Source: Paraburkholderia nodosa DSM 21604
GTDB lineage: Bacteria; Pseudomonadota; Gammaproteobacteria; Burkholderiales; Burkholderiaceae
Reading direction: 5' to 3'
DNA length: 64,000 nucleotides
Assembly: GCF_000519185.1 (NCBI RefSeq)
Contig: NZ_JAFA01000015.1
Coordinates: forward strand, 20,166 to 84,165
The notes beneath the pieces are model-generated. The model was not told the DNA's origin, did no database searches, and saw only the letters and a list, made by a program, of their open reading frames with translations. Positions within the stretch are counted from its first letter, which is position 1. Every line of letters starts with the position of its first letter. A program made the position numbers and the translations under genes. Shown piece by piece: positions 1 to 8,926 of this stretch.

Positions 1-57
1 GCGAGCCACGCCGATGCGCGGCTCGTTGTGCTCGCCGAACCCGTCGTCGTTTCTTGA
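1..57 (+). CDS. C-terminal tail of an unidentified gene (partial)
   Basis: An open frame runs in from the left edge and ends at a TGA at 55-57, 13 bases before the ferredoxin start. Only 18 residues are visible, so the product cannot be named. The same strand and short spacing suggest it is the upstream partner of the ferredoxin gene, perhaps an oxygenase or oxidoreductase component, but this is inference from position only. Confidence 0.4.
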   Translation, partial: ASHADARLVVLAEPVVVS

Positions 58-70
58 GCGTATCCATTCC

Positions 71-349
71 ATGATTCAGGTTACTTTCATCAGCAACGGC
101 GGCAAGACGGTGGCAGCGCCGCCCGACAGCAATCTGCTGCGCGTTTCACTTCGCGAGCAGGGCGGAATTCCGTTCAAATGTGGCGGCGGTCTCTGCGGCA
201 CCTGCAAATGCAAGGTGGAGCGCGGACTCGAAAATACCGATACCGTCAAACCGAAGGAAAAGCGGCACCTCAGTCCGGAAGAGATCGCGGCCGGCTACCG
301 GATGGCGTGTCAGACGTTCGTCAATGGCGATGTGAGCGTGTCATGGTGA
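71..349 (+). CDS. Plant-type 2Fe-2S ferredoxin
   Basis: This 92-residue soluble electron carrier has the plant/chloroplast-type [2Fe-2S] pattern: CGGGLCGTC (C-x4-C-x2-C, about residues 36-44) and a fourth cysteine in ACQTF near residue 80. The length is typical of a stand-alone ferredoxin domain with no reductase attached. The ATG at 71 begins the family-like N terminus; an earlier in-frame start at 14 would add residues lying under the preceding gene's tail. It overlaps the next gene by 7 bases, which suggests translational coupling. Its redox partner is not in the window; a ring-hydroxylating or P450-type oxygenase upstream is possible. Confidence 0.85.
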   Translation: MIQVTFISNGGKTVAAPPDSNLLRVSLREQGGIPFKCGGGLCGTCKCKVERGLENTDTVKPKEKRHLSPEEIAAGYRMACQTFVNGDVSVSW

Positions 350-1290
350 AATCCGACGCGCCTTTCGCGCCGTTCAGCGCCCTCTCCGATGATGACCGCC
401 GCACGATGTACGCGTTGGGGCCGCGCTGGGCCGACGACATCGTCGGCAATCGCAAGGTGGTGGTCGACACCTACACGCCGATCGCGGCCACGGCGCCCAA
501 GCTCGCCACCGTCGAACGGGATGTGCGCTACGGCGAACACAGCCGCCATACGCTTGACATATTTCAGCCGCTTGGGCTGCCGCACGGCGACACACTACGG
601 GACGCCGTGGTCTTCATTCACGGCGGGGCATTCGTCCGCGGCAACAAGAGCGTGAACGGCGAGATTTACGACAACGTGTGCCACTGGTTCGCCAACCAGG
701 GACTCGTGGCCTTCAACGTCGAGTACCGGCTCGCCGACGCCGCCCCTTATCCGGGCGGCGCCGAGGACGTCGCCGATGCACTTGCGTTCATTCGCGGACT
801 GGCCGTCCGGCTTCGCTTCGACGCCCGGCGCATCGTCGTCATCGGACACTCGGCGGGCGGCGCGCATGCCGCCGCGTGTCTATTCGACCCCGCTCTCGCG
901 GGCCGCGTGAATACGGAAAGCGTGGCCGGCCTGGTGTTGATCAGCGCGCGAATCGTTGCCGACGTGAGGCCAGGCAACCCGAATGCGCTACCCGTGCGCG
1001 CGTACTTCGGCGAAGACGAGACGCTGTACGCGCAACGCTCGCCGCTTACCCACGTAGCCCGTTCGGCGGTTCCGCTGATGATCGCGATCGCCGAATACGA
1101 GAATCCGTACCTCGACGAGTACGGCGCCCAACTATTCATTGATGCCCTGCGCCATCGAGGCGTTCCGCCCCGTTTCGTGCAGATGCGCGGGCATAATCAC
1201 ACGTCGATCGTCGCGCACTTCAACTCAGGAGAGAACTATCTCGGCAACGAGATCCTTGCGTTCATCGATGACGTCAGCCCGAAGAGCTAG
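343..1290 (+). CDS. Alpha/beta hydrolase (esterase/lipase, BD-FAE type)
   Basis: A 315-residue cytoplasmic alpha/beta hydrolase. HGGAFVRG near residue 92 is the oxyanion-hole motif of hormone-sensitive-lipase or kynurenine-formamidase-like enzymes. GHSAGG near residue 167 holds the nucleophilic Ser. An Asp in the C-terminal third and the His in RGHNHTS near residue 285 complete a plausible triad. The start at 343 is chosen because it overlaps the ferredoxin stop by 7 bases; a longer frame starting at 178 lies inside the ferredoxin and is a shadow. The substrate is unknown. Coupling to the ferredoxin suggests hydrolysis of an ester, amide or ring-cleavage intermediate in the same catabolic pathway. 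Confidence 0.85.
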   Translation: MVKSDAPFAPFSALSDDDRRTMYALGPRWADDIVGNRKVVVDTYTPIAATAPKLATVERDVRYGEHSRHTLDIFQPLGLPHGDTLRDAVVFIHGGAFVRGNKSVNGEIYDNVCHWFANQGLVAFNVEYRLADAAPYPGGAEDVADALAFIRGLAVRLRFDARRIVVIGHSAGGAHAAACLFDPALAGRVNTESVAGLVLISARIVADVRPGNPNALPVRAYFGEDETLYAQRSPLTHVARSAVPLMIAIAEYENPYLDEYGAQLFIDALRHRGVPPRFVQMRGHNHTSIVAHFNSGENYLGNEILAFIDDVSPKS

Positions 1291-1339
1291 GCGGACCGCC
1301 ACGTAGGGTTCTGGGTGACGCAAAAACGGTATGACGTGT

Positions 1340-1351
1340 ACTGTCTACAAT
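1340..1351 (+). promoter_or_regulatory. Candidate GntR/FCD operator overlapping a -10 box
   Basis: ACTGTCTACAAT matches 10 of 12 positions of the near-palindromic ATTGTATACAAT core known for FadR/VanR-type (FCD) regulators. Its right half, TACAAT at 1346-1351, also looks like a -10 hexamer. It lies 61 bases upstream of the GntR gene start, so autoregulation is likely. No convincing -35 box is visible. Confidence 0.4.
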
Positions 1352-1411
1352 TCTCGGCGTGCGTTAAAATGGGGCGTTGTCGGCGTGGCCGGCATAGAGC
1401 GTGGAGTTTCG

Positions 1412-2104
1412 ATGAGCACCCTCCCGGATCCGTCCGGCCCGGCCGGCCAACCTGAGCGATCCGCCCCTATCCAGCACAAGCAGTTGTCCGAGCTGGTGCT
1501 TGCGCGCATCCGCGAGTCAATCGCGACGAGCGCCTATGCCCCGGGCGATCGCCTCGTCGAAGGTCGCATCGCCGAGGAACTGAACGTTTCGCGCGTGCCG
1601 GTGCGGGAGGCGCTGCGCGCCCTCGCCGCCGAAGGTCTGGTAGAGGTCCGCCCGCGTCATGGTGCAGTCGTCGCATCGCTCGACCCGTCTTCCGCGCGCG
1701 AAATGGTGCAGATCCGCGCGACCCTGGAAGGGCTGAACGCTCGCCTCGCAGCCGAACACTGCACGCCGGAACTCTCGGCCAGGATCGAACGGGTGCTGGA
1801 GGAAGGCAAGAAGCGCGCGAGCAACGGACAAACCGGCGGGCTGCTCGACCTGAATGCCCAGTTTCACGATCTGCTCTATGCGGCCGGGGCCAATATGATC
1901 CTCGCCGACTTGATGCGTTCGCTGCGCGATCGTACGCGCCGGCTCTTCATTAACTCGAATGACGACGAGATCCGCATGACGTGGGACGAACACGCCGCCA
2001 TTCTGCGAGCGGTTCAGGCCGGCGACGCGGCGCTCGCAGCCCTGCTGGCGGAGCGTCACGTGATGCGTGCGGCGCAGCATTATTTGAGCAAGGCGGCGGG
2101 ATAG
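1412..2104 (+). CDS. GntR-family transcriptional regulator, FCD subfamily
   Basis: A 230-residue DNA-binding repressor or activator. A winged helix-turn-helix covers about residues 20-85, with the recognition region SRVPVREALRALAAEGLVEV, followed by an all-helical FCD effector domain (about 95-220) with the metal/ligand-type FHDLLYAAG segment. The ATG at 1412 is preceded by GTGGAG at a suitable distance; a longer frame from 1331 would run through the candidate operator and promoter, so it is rejected. It follows the ferredoxin/hydrolase pair and probably controls that pathway in response to a small carboxylic acid, which is typical of FCD proteins but not shown here. Confidence 0.9.
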   Translation: MSTLPDPSGPAGQPERSAPIQHKQLSELVLARIRESIATSAYAPGDRLVEGRIAEELNVSRVPVREALRALAAEGLVEVRPRHGAVVASLDPSSAREMVQIRATLEGLNARLAAEHCTPELSARIERVLEEGKKRASNGQTGGLLDLNAQFHDLLYAAGANMILADLMRSLRDRTRRLFINSNDDEIRMTWDEHAAILRAVQAGDAALAALLAERHVMRAAQHYLSKAAG

Positions 2105-2480
2105 GCTTCTGGGTTGCCCGGACGTCCACGGCGTTCCCCTGCCAGGCCTTCCAGTACTTGTTCCACCCTCATGCGGGGACTCGGCGCACGTTGTGCTGTC
2201 GAAGACTGTTGTCGCGCAGCGGATCGCGCACGGCCCGGCCGTTCAAATCCATACATCGCTCGCCATCAATGGTATCGCACATGCGCCTCCTGACAACTCC
2301 GGCACAGTCCAGGACCGTCGGGCGCGGGGCACGACCGATCGGCTCCGATGGCGGAGCAAACCACATCTGAGGACGACGGTCTGGTCGCGCCTGGAGATTA
2401 GAAGCGTTCCGGCTATAGTCGGGTCAACCAGGCATCTACCGTCGCGGCATGGCGCCCCGCTCGCAGGCCGCCCCCCTCCC
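2105..2480. other. Non-coding or fully decayed stretch
   Basis: Short frames exist here on both strands, but none has a recognisable domain, a good ribosome site or continuity. It lies between the GntR gene and the ClC remnant and is probably decayed DNA. No promoter, repeat or RNA gene was recognised. Confidence 0.4.
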
Positions 2481-2706
2481 GGTTCCGCACACCAGTGACG
2501 CATGATCTTCCTGCTGATCGCGCTCGGCATGGTGGGCTATCTTGCCGCCGTCACGCAAAGCCCGATCACTACGTTCGTCATCGTCATCGAAATGATCAAC
2601 GTGTACGCGTTGGTTAAAGGCAACCGCGCTCATTTCCAGCCAGGTTTCGAAGCTCTTCGCGCCGCCGCTCTACGAAGCGCTGGCGCAGCGCTATTCGAAG
2701 CATTGA
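2480..2706 (+). pseudogene. ClC-family chloride channel, 3' remnant (frameshifted)
   Basis: The frame starting at 2502 reads GMVGYLAAVTQSPITTFVIV, which matches the last conserved membrane region of ClC voltage-gated chloride channels and H+/Cl- exchangers. After a frame change around 2605-2622 the reading continues as ATALISSQVSKLFAPPLYEA and stops at 2704-2706, the usual ClC C terminus. Just upstream, HTSDA reads into the same protein in yet another frame, so at least two frameshifts are present, and the 5' two thirds (pore and selectivity segments) are missing. It is non-functional. It shares the decayed strip next to tRNA-Sec with two other remnants. Confidence 0.75.
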
Positions 2707-2774
2707 TCTGCGTCGGCGCGCGTTCACTGGCCCGGATTCATGGTATGGCAAGCGCGCCTGACGCGGCGATGCGC

Positions 2775-3240
2775 CTAGCGCGCTGCGATCCCTTGGGCTC
2801 CTGGCGGCACACCGGTAACCGAACCGATCGCCTCGAGTGTGCCGTCAGGCATCACGCGAAACCCGGTTACGGCGCCGTTTCCCTCGCGCACATAGAGGAA
2901 TTTGCAGCGACCGCTGAGCGCCATGTCGAGCGGAGCGCCAAGTGTACCCGCGGCGGGATTGAGCAGGCTTAGCGTACCGTCCGCGGCGATGCGCAGACTG
3001 CTGATCGTGCGCTACCGCCGTTGGCAGTATAGGCAAAACGCCCATCGCTGGTTGTGACAAGCCAGCAAGGAGCAGACTGGCCCAGGTGAATCGCAGCACT
3101 GATCGAATTGAGGTGCTTGCCGTCTTCGACCTCATAGGAGGAAACCGAACCAGATCCTGCTTCGGAGACAATTGCATAGCCGCGTGTCGTGACGGAAAAG
3201 CCGAACGGCGGAACGCTGGTTGATGCGTGTGGAGTTGGGA
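2775..3240 (-). pseudogene. Lactonase-type beta-propeller protein, 3' remnant (frameshifted)
   Basis: On the minus strand the frame reads VPPFGFSVTTRGYAIVSEAG and continues to HLGQSAPCWLVTTSDGRFAY. After a frame change near 3010 it continues as ISSLRIAADGTLSLLNPAAG and FLYVREGNGAVTGFRVMPDG to a TAG at 2775-2777. These are blades of the 3-carboxymuconate cyclase / 6-phosphogluconolactonase-like (lactonase) beta-propeller family. The N-terminal half is absent and the frame is broken, so it is a pseudogene. Its 5' edge is cut off where the TniQ-like fragment begins on the other strand, which points to a recombination junction near 3240. Confidence 0.75.
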
Positions 3241-3636
3241 TCGGTTAAGAGCCTCAGTCAAGCCTGCAGGCTTCTCGACATGAGTGAACAGAGCTTACGC
3301 AGATTGGCGCCAGATGTTGCGGTGCTACTAGTGCGTCGAGGACAGGAGCTTCGACATAGGGAAATGCTGGCTCGTGAGGAGAGGCGCTTCGGCGAATACT
3401 GGAAGTGCTTTCAAGAACTCCTCCTGAAAGACATAAGGCCAACGCTGAAAAAAGTTCAGGCGCAGATGTCTCAACAGATCGGGGGAGGAGACGTTTTTGA
3501 ACTTAGCAAGTTCCACAGGAAAGCTTTGGCACTTGTAAACCTATCGAGCGGGAAGCCCGACGAAGATCAAGAAGACCCATTGGCGAAAAATCGGGCCAGT
3601 TCAGAGACAACCAATTCTCGTCGTAAACGACATTAA
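3223..3636 (+). pseudogene. C-terminal fragment resembling TniQ/TnsD transposition protein
   Basis: The 137-codon frame contains an HTH-like SLSQACRLLDMSEQSLRRLA followed by a charged helix and then LLLKDIRPTLKKVQAQM. This layout (small HTH, Arg/Lys-rich helix, short motif with x-x-P-[ST]-x-x-x-V) is what I recall for the C-terminal region of TnsD/TniQ-family target-site proteins of Tn7-like elements. The N-terminal zinc-finger TniQ domain is absent, and the first codons overlap the beta-propeller remnant, so this is a 5'-truncated fragment. Codon use is less GC-rich than in the neighbours, which fits foreign DNA. It ends 52 bases from the 3' end of tRNA-Sec. The family call is from memory of the pattern; an unrelated HTH protein cannot be excluded. 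Confidence 0.5.
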
Positions 3637-3688
3637 TTGGTGAACTCCACAACAACAACTTGTCCGAAATGTGTACGAGCAAACAAAC

Positions 3689-3784
3689 TGGCGGAAGGCA
3701 GCCAGAGTCGAACTGACCCGGGAGCGGCTGACGCCCCCAACCGGGTTTGAAGCCCGGCCGTACCACCGGATACGAATGCCTTCC
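3689..3784 (-). tRNA. selC: tRNA-Sec (anticodon UCA)
   Basis: This 96-base minus-strand gene folds as a bacterial selenocysteine tRNA. The 8-bp acceptor stem GGAAGGCA pairs with TGCCTTCC. The 5-bp anticodon stem CCGGG/CCCGG carries the loop CTTCAAA with anticodon TCA (plus-strand 3748-3750). There is a long variable arm, a T arm with GTTCGACTC, and an encoded CCA end (3689-3691). It lies 47 bases downstream of selB in the same direction, so it completes the decoding set selA-selB-selC. Its 3' end faces the decayed strip at 2105-3688, as expected if the gene served as an integration landmark. Confidence 0.97.
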
Positions 3785-3831
3785 TTCGTCAAACCCAAAC
3801 CACCTGCAACCGCCAACAGAAATCGATGTGC

Positions 3832-5760
3832 CTACAACCATTCGCGCATCCGGCTATCGTGCCGTAGCAGATGCGTATCGCGCTGAAAGCGAGTATATCC
3901 AACGCGGTCGAAGTACTCCAGAATCTGGATCGCACGTTTGCGGCCCAATGCCGTAGCGTCGCGAAAGGCCGCGGCGTTGACCGCGCCGCCCTGCTCCTCG
4001 GCAATCTGCGCGACGGCACGCGCGAGCGTTTGCACCACGTCGCGATCGTAAAAGAGATCGCGCACGACCTGATACACCATGCCCAGGCGCGCGAGCTTGC
4101 GCAGCAGCGCACGCACCTTCTCTTCCGGCTGACGAGTCTCGCGCGCGAGATCCCGCACCCACGGCGGATCGAAACGCCCTTGTGCGAGCAGCGGCATGAG
4201 GCGCGCCGCGAGCGCTTCGTCATCGGCGTCGAGCGTCACCGCGTGCGACGGGAGATGCAGCCACGGCCCGCTGCGCGCCACGCGCCCCTCGCGCTCGAGC
4301 GCTTCAATCGCGGCGCGCCACACCGCATCGCTCACGAGCGGCGCCGCCATGCGGCGCAACCGTGCCACGTCCGGCCCCTGCTCGTCGGGCGAGCGCGCAT
4401 GAAACTCGGCGAGCGCCTCGACAATGCGCTCGGTGAGCCTCGTCCAGTGCGCATGTGCGATCACCGCACCTTCGTCGTCGCGTCCTTGCGCTGCGATGGA
4501 AATCACATCGGCCGGCAAAGCAAGCGCAGCTTCGTCGTAACCGGTCAACTGCACCAACGTCGCGCGCGCAATACCGCGCGGCGCTTCTTCGATCAGCGGT
4601 GCCAGGTTCGCTTCGTCGAGCCACGTGCGCAACGCGTCGAGCCATGCACGCCGTTCCGGCGTCCGGCGCCGCCGCGACGGGCCGAACGGATCGAGCACGC
4701 GCCCGCCACCTACGGTATGGTTCGCCTGCGCGTTGCGAACAATGAAGCGGTCTCCCGGCAACGCGTGCATCGGCGCTTCGAACACGAGCTGCACGCGGGC
4801 AGCCGCGCCCGGCGCGAGCGTTTCGCCTTCGAGCAACGCGACGTTCGCAACGCGATGCGTCGTGCCGAGATGCACATGCAGCGGCGACCAGTGCTGCAAC
4901 GTGATGCCCGCGTCGTCGAGCAACTGCAGTTCGACGTCGAGACGCAAGGCCAGCTCGGCCAGCCGCGCATCGACGATCCAGTCGCCGCGCGCAATCTGCG
5001 CCTTGTCGATGCCCGCGAGATTGAGCGCGCAACGCTGGCCCGCGTGACCCGCATCGCCGGCCTGTACTGCGCGATTCTGCGCATGCAGCCCGCGCACGCG
5101 CACAGGCGTGCCGGCAGGTGCGAGCACGAGCGCGTCGCCCGCCTGTACGCGCCCGGCGAATACGGTGCCCGTCACCACCGTCCCCTGGCCCGTCAGCGTA
5201 AATACGCGATCCACTGCGAGGCGAAAGAGCCCATCGTCTCGTCGCGCCCGCCATGTACTCGCGCGCTCGCGCAACCAGGCGTCGAGTTGCGCCACGCCTT
5301 CGTCGTGCGACTGCGTGGCATGGGTCTCGAATACAGTTGCGTCCGCAAGCATCGTGTTGGCAAGCCACGCAGCAATTTCGGCACGCACGGCGGCGAGCCG
5401 CGCCGCGTCCACGCGGTCGCACTTGGTCAGCGCAATGGCGCCTTGCTGCACGCCAAGCAGTTGCAGAATGGCGAGGTGCTCGCGCGTTTGCGGCATGACA
5501 CCGTCGTCGGCCGCAATCACGAGCAACGCGAAGTCGATGCCGCACGCTCCTGCCGCCATCGTATGGACAAGCTTTTCGTGGCCGGGCACGTCGATGAAGC
5601 CAAGCACGTCGCCGTTGGCGAGCGGCAGGTACGCGTAACCCAGTTCGATCGAAATGCCGCGCGCCTTCTCTTCTTTCAGGCGGTCGGTGTCCACGCCGGT
5701 CAACGCGCGGACCAGCGTGGTCTTGCCGTGGTCGATGTGCCCCGCCGTGCCGACGATCAC
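3832..5760 (-). CDS. selB: Selenocysteine-specific translation elongation factor SelB
   Basis: A 642-residue GTPase that delivers Sec-tRNA(Sec) to the ribosome at UGA codons followed by a SECIS hairpin. The N terminus has the G1 motif [10 protein letters not shown], the switch segment [18 protein letters not shown] (G3) and TKCD (G4), then EF-Tu-like beta-barrel domains. The C-terminal third has the repeated winged helices that bind the SECIS RNA (for example the segment around [18 protein letters not shown]). The size is close to E. coli SelB (614). The start is GTG at 5758-5760 and overlaps the selA stop by 4 bases (GTGA), so the two are translationally coupled. Confidence 0.97.
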   Translation of the reverse strand: MIVGTAGHIDHGKTTLVRALTGVDTDRLKEEKARGISIELGYAYLPLANGDVLGFIDVPGHEKLVHTMAAGACGIDFALLVIAADDGVMPQTREHLAILQLLGVQQGAIALTKCDRVDAARLAAVRAEIAAWLANTMLADATVFETHATQSHDEGVAQLDAWLRERASTWRARRDDGLFRLAVDRVFTLTGQGTVVTGTVFAGRVQAGDALVLAPAGTPVRVRGLHAQNRAVQAGDAGHAGQRCALNLAGIDKAQIARGDWIVDARLAELALRLDVELQLLDDAGITLQHWSPLHVHLGTTHRVANVALLEGETLAPGAAARVQLVFEAPMHALPGDRFIVRNAQANHTVGGGRVLDPFGPSRRRRTPERRAWLDALRTWLDEANLAPLIEEAPRGIARATLVQLTGYDEAALALPADVISIAAQGRDDEGAVIAHAHWTRLTERIVEALAEFHARSPDEQGPDVARLRRMAAPLVSDAVWRAAIEALEREGRVARSGPWLHLPSHAVTLDADDEALAARLMPLLAQGRFDPPWVRDLARETRQPEEKVRALLRKLARLGMVYQVVRDLFYDRDVVQTLARAVAQIAEEQGGAVNAAAFRDATALGRKRAIQILEYFDRVGYTRFQRDTHLLRHDSRMREWL

Positions 5761-7223
5761 AGACGCAGCTCCGCGAGTTGCGCCGCGAACACCGCTTCGT
5801 CCGCGGGTTCGAGGCAGCGCAGGTCCAGACGCAGGGCGTCGTCGGCAATGCGACCGATCACGGGCCGCGGCAGCTCGCGCAACGCGCGTTCGAGCTTGAG
5901 CAGCGCGCGGCCACTGCTGCCCTTACCTGCATGGCGCACGACCAGCCCGCTGCTCGGCAGCACGTCCACGGGCAGCGCACCGCTGCCGATCTGGCTGAAC
6001 ATCGGCTCGACGCTCGCGGCATACCCGTCGCCAATGGCGCGTTGAAACGCGGGCAGCGCGCGCTGCGCGGCCTCTTGCATTTGCAACGCGGGCCGTGTGA
6101 GCAGGCGCAGCGTGGTGAGCCGCTCCTGCAGGAATTCGGGCGCCTGATACAACCGCAACACCGGTTCGAGCGCCGCGAGCGTGAGCTTGCCGACCCGCAA
6201 CGCGCGCTTGAGCGGGTGCTTCTTGATCTTCGCAATGAGCGCCTTGCGCCCGACAATCAGCCCCGCCTGCGGGCCGCCGAGCAGCTTGTCGCCGCTGAAG
6301 GTCACGAGGTCCGCACCCGCTTCCACAGTCGCGCGCACCGTGGGTTCCGCTGGCAAGCCCCACTGCGCGAGATCGACGAGCGTCCCGCTGCCCAGATCGA
6401 CCGCTACGGGCAGGCCGTGCTGACGCGCCAGCGGCGCGAGTTCATCGAGTTCGACACTCTTCGTAAAGCCGCTGATCGCGTAGTTGCTGCAATGCACTTT
6501 CATCAGGAGCGCCGTGCGGGCATTGATCGCCGCTTCGTAGTCCTTGAGATGCGTCCGGTTCGTCGTGCCGATCTCACGCAGGCGTGCGCCCGCCCGGCTC
6601 ATGATGTCGGGAATGCGAAACGCGCCGCCGATCTCGACCAGTTCGCCGCGCGAAACGACGACCTCCTTGCGATTGGCGAGTGCGCTCAACAGCAACAGCA
6701 CGGCCGCCGCGTTGTTGTTCACGACGGTCGCGGCTTCGGCGCCGGTCAGCTCGCAGATCAGCGAGTCGATCAGGTCGTCGCGGTCGCCGCGCTTGCCGCT
6801 CGCGAGATCGAACTCGAGGTTTGCGGGTTGCGTGAGCGCCTGCACCACGGCTTTTACAGCCTCGTCGGGCAATAGCGCGCGGCCGAGATTCGTGTGCAGG
6901 ACTGTGCCCGTGAGATTGAAGACCGCACGCAGGCGGCTTTGCGTGCGCTCGGCCAACCGTTGCGCGGTCGCCGCGATCACGCGCTCCAGCGAAAATGGTT
7001 CGGCATCCTTGTGTCCATTCGCCGGCACACCAGTTCGCACATCGCGACGCCAGCCGTCCTGCGTGGCGCGTATCGCGTCCAGCACCTGGGTGCGTCCGTA
7101 CTGCGCAATCAGCGGCTGCGCTTGCTCCGAGGCAATCACGCGCTCGACGGCCGGCATTTTCGCGAGCAGCGCATGAAGGGCTTGCGCGTCGTGCTCCGCT
7201 GCCTGTCCCATGGTTTCACTCAT
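5757..7223 (-). CDS. selA: L-seryl-tRNA(Sec) selenium transferase
   Basis: A 488-residue PLP enzyme that converts Ser-tRNA(Sec) to Sec-tRNA(Sec) using selenophosphate. The PLP lysine lies in [15 protein letters not shown] (about residue 298); an N-terminal tRNA-binding helical region precedes the fold-type I core, with [18 protein letters not shown] near residues 95-115. The ATG at 7221-7223 gives the expected full length. It follows fdhE by 15 bases and overlaps selB. Selenophosphate synthetase (selD) is not in this window. Confidence 0.97.
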   Translation of the reverse strand: MSETMGQAAEHDAQALHALLAKMPAVERVIASEQAQPLIAQYGRTQVLDAIRATQDGWRRDVRTGVPANGHKDAEPFSLERVIAATAQRLAERTQSRLRAVFNLTGTVLHTNLGRALLPDEAVKAVVQALTQPANLEFDLASGKRGDRDDLIDSLICELTGAEAATVVNNNAAAVLLLLSALANRKEVVVSRGELVEIGGAFRIPDIMSRAGARLREIGTTNRTHLKDYEAAINARTALLMKVHCSNYAISGFTKSVELDELAPLARQHGLPVAVDLGSGTLVDLAQWGLPAEPTVRATVEAGADLVTFSGDKLLGGPQAGLIVGRKALIAKIKKHPLKRALRVGKLTLAALEPVLRLYQAPEFLQERLTTLRLLTRPALQMQEAAQRALPAFQRAIGDGYAASVEPMFSQIGSGALPVDVLPSSGLVVRHAGKGSSGRALLKLERALRELPRPVIGRIADDALRLDLRCLEPADEAVFAAQLAELRL

Positions 7224-7238
7224 GGCGCGCGCGGCTCC

Positions 7239-8171
7239 TTACTGGTCGCCAGGCACTTCGGGCCACAGCAACGGATTCGGGCTCGCGCGACGGTAGCCCG
7301 CATCGCTCATCAGCAGATCGAGCGTGAGGCTCGCCAGGTCGTCGGCAAGCGGCTCGAAATCGAGGTCTTTCTCCTGATAGCCGATCTTGCGGTACGTATG
7401 GCATTCGTCGCACGATTCGGCCTTGAGTGCATCATTGCCCCCTTCGATGCCGTGATACGCAATGCCCTTGGTCGAATCGCAGTTCGTGCACTTGACGCGC
7501 ACCACGTGCGCCTCGGTGCCGCACAGGCTGCATTGCGCAAACCGGTAGCCCTGATACACGCCGCCAATGCGCACGATGCTGGCAACGGGCGGCGATCCGC
7601 ACACGGGACAGACGCCCGGTGCGTCGACATAGGGAACATCGCGCACGTCGATGCGGCTCGCAAGGTCGGTCCACACCACCTGCAGCGCGGCCATGATGAA
7701 CGGCGCGGTGGCGGGTGCGACTTCGGTGTAGCGCTGCGCGAGAACCGCATCGGCCTGGGCGTCGAGTTGCCCTTCGTTCATGGCGCGCAGCTCGCCTAGC
7801 ACTTTCGCGAGCGCAGGCGCGACCGCTCCTACCGCTTCGACCCGATCGGCGAGACGCAATAGCACGGCACGCCATTGCGGATCACGCTCGCCCGAAAGCG
7901 CCGGCAAAATCGGCATGCAATGGTGCTGCGCGTTCGCAATGTCTTCGCGCGAGGGCATGGACGCGCTGCAATGTTCGAGCGCCTCCTGCTGCGCATCGAC
8001 GAGCGCCGCCATGAGCCGCACGTAGCCGCCAATGGGATTATGGTCCGCGAGATGGCGCAGGCGCACGGCGCGCGTGCTGAAAAAGGCGAAGCGCTCGGGC
8101 AGACGGATGCGCGGAATGGCAGAAGGATCGAGCGATTCGATTTGCTGCGGGTCGAGAATGCGTTGCGTCAC
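7239..8171 (-). CDS. fdhE: Formate dehydrogenase accessory protein FdhE
   Basis: A 310-residue cytoplasmic maturation protein for the respiratory formate dehydrogenase. It has the family's rubredoxin-like cysteine pairs: CPVCGSPP, CSLCGTE, CTNCDST and CDECHTY (about residues 185-270). E. coli FdhE is 309 residues. The GTG at 8169-8171 is chosen as start: TGGAGCAG lies at ribosome-site distance, and the product then begins just before PRIRLPERFAFF. A longer frame to 8768 would overlap fdnI and cross a terminator hairpin, so it is rejected. It stands 15 bases upstream of selA. Confidence 0.93.
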   Translation of the reverse strand: MTQRILDPQQIESLDPSAIPRIRLPERFAFFSTRAVRLRHLADHNPIGGYVRLMAALVDAQQEALEHCSASMPSREDIANAQHHCMPILPALSGERDPQWRAVLLRLADRVEAVGAVAPALAKVLGELRAMNEGQLDAQADAVLAQRYTEVAPATAPFIMAALQVVWTDLASRIDVRDVPYVDAPGVCPVCGSPPVASIVRIGGVYQGYRFAQCSLCGTEAHVVRVKCTNCDSTKGIAYHGIEGGNDALKAESCDECHTYRKIGYQEKDLDFEPLADDLASLTLDLLMSDAGYRRASPNPLLWPEVPGDQ

Positions 8172-8202
8172 GACGGGTCTGCTCCAGAACGGCTTCACAA
8201 AG

Positions 8203-8239
8203 AAAAAAACCGCCGTGCCCTTGCGGGCGCCGGCGGTTT
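8203..8239 (-). terminator. Rho-independent terminator between fdnI and fdhE
   Basis: Read on the minus strand the segment forms AAACCGCCGGCGCCC, a GCAA loop, then GGGCACGGCGGTTT followed by a run of seven T. It is a strong stem with a U tract and lies about 60 bases past the fdnI stop and 32 before the fdhE start. It would end or attenuate the structural fdnG-fdxH-fdnI transcript, so fdhE-selA-selB needs read-through or its own promoter. Confidence 0.85.
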
Positions 8240-8299
8240 GCCGCTCGCGCCGCCACTGCCTTAGCCAAACGGCGCGGCAGGCGGCGCGCAGCCTGTGCG

Positions 8300-8926
8300 T
8301 TACTTGATACTCTCGCGGAACCAGCGCGGATGATGCTTTCTCGCCCAGCCCCAAGTGACGTAACCGCGCGTCATCGCGCCGATCGAGCCCTTCACCCACA
8401 GCGCTGCATAAATATGGACGATGATGCCGCACATCAGCACGAACGCCGCTACCGCATGCACCAACGAAGAGAGCCGGATAATGTCGATCGAGAAGTAGAT
8501 CGAAAAATATCGCCGCCAGATCACGATGCCGCTCAAGAGCAACAGCACGAGGCAAACCACCATTACAAAGAATAACAGCTTCTGGCCCGCATTGTAGCGG
8601 CCGATCTCGGGCAGCCTGTCTTCGCGGTTGTTGAGCACGTCGCCCATCTGTTTCATCCACTGGATGTCGTCTTTGTCCAGATAGTTGTGATGCCAGAAGC
8701 GCAACGCAAGGATCAGGAACGAGACGAACATCACGATGCCGATGAACGGATGCAAAATACGCGTCCATTGGCCGCCGCCAAGCACCGCATAAAGCCAGGA
8801 CATGGCCGGATGAAACATCGCGAGGCCCGAGAGCGCGAGCAGGATGAAGCTGATCGCGGTGATCCAGTGATTGCTGCGCTCGTTGGGCGTGTAGCGCTGA
8901 ATCAGTTGCGGTTCATCGTCTTTCAT
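8300..8926 (-). CDS. fdnI: Formate dehydrogenase cytochrome b556 (gamma) subunit
   Basis: A 208-residue integral membrane di-heme cytochrome that passes electrons from the beta subunit to quinone. It has four predicted membrane helices; histidines typical of heme ligation occur in [11 protein letters not shown], in MFHPAMSW, in [17 protein letters not shown] and near the C terminus. The start ATG at 8924-8926 gives the family-like N terminus [20 protein letters not shown] and overlaps fdxH by 14 bases. The longer frame to 8983 lies within fdxH and is not needed. Family members are often 205-220 residues. Confidence 0.93.
   Translation of the reverse strand: MKDDEPQLIQRYTPNERSNHWITAISFILLALSGLAMFHPAMSWLYAVLGGGQWTRILHPFIGIVMFVSFLILALRFWHHNYLDKDDIQWMKQMGDVLNNREDRLPEIGRYNAGQKLLFFVMVVCLVLLLLSGIVIWRRYFSIYFSIDIIRLSSLVHAVAAFVLMCGIIVHIYAALWVKGSIGAMTRGYVTWGWARKHHPRWFRESIK

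Noticed and set aside
2193-2530. Short overlapping frames on both strands between the GntR gene and the ClC remnant
   Set aside because: No recognisable domain, no ribosome site and mutually overlapping; treated as non-coding.
3871-6045. A 724-codon plus-strand frame opposite selB and selA
   Set aside because: Shadow frame; composition is that of an antisense high-GC sequence and both minus-strand genes are certain.
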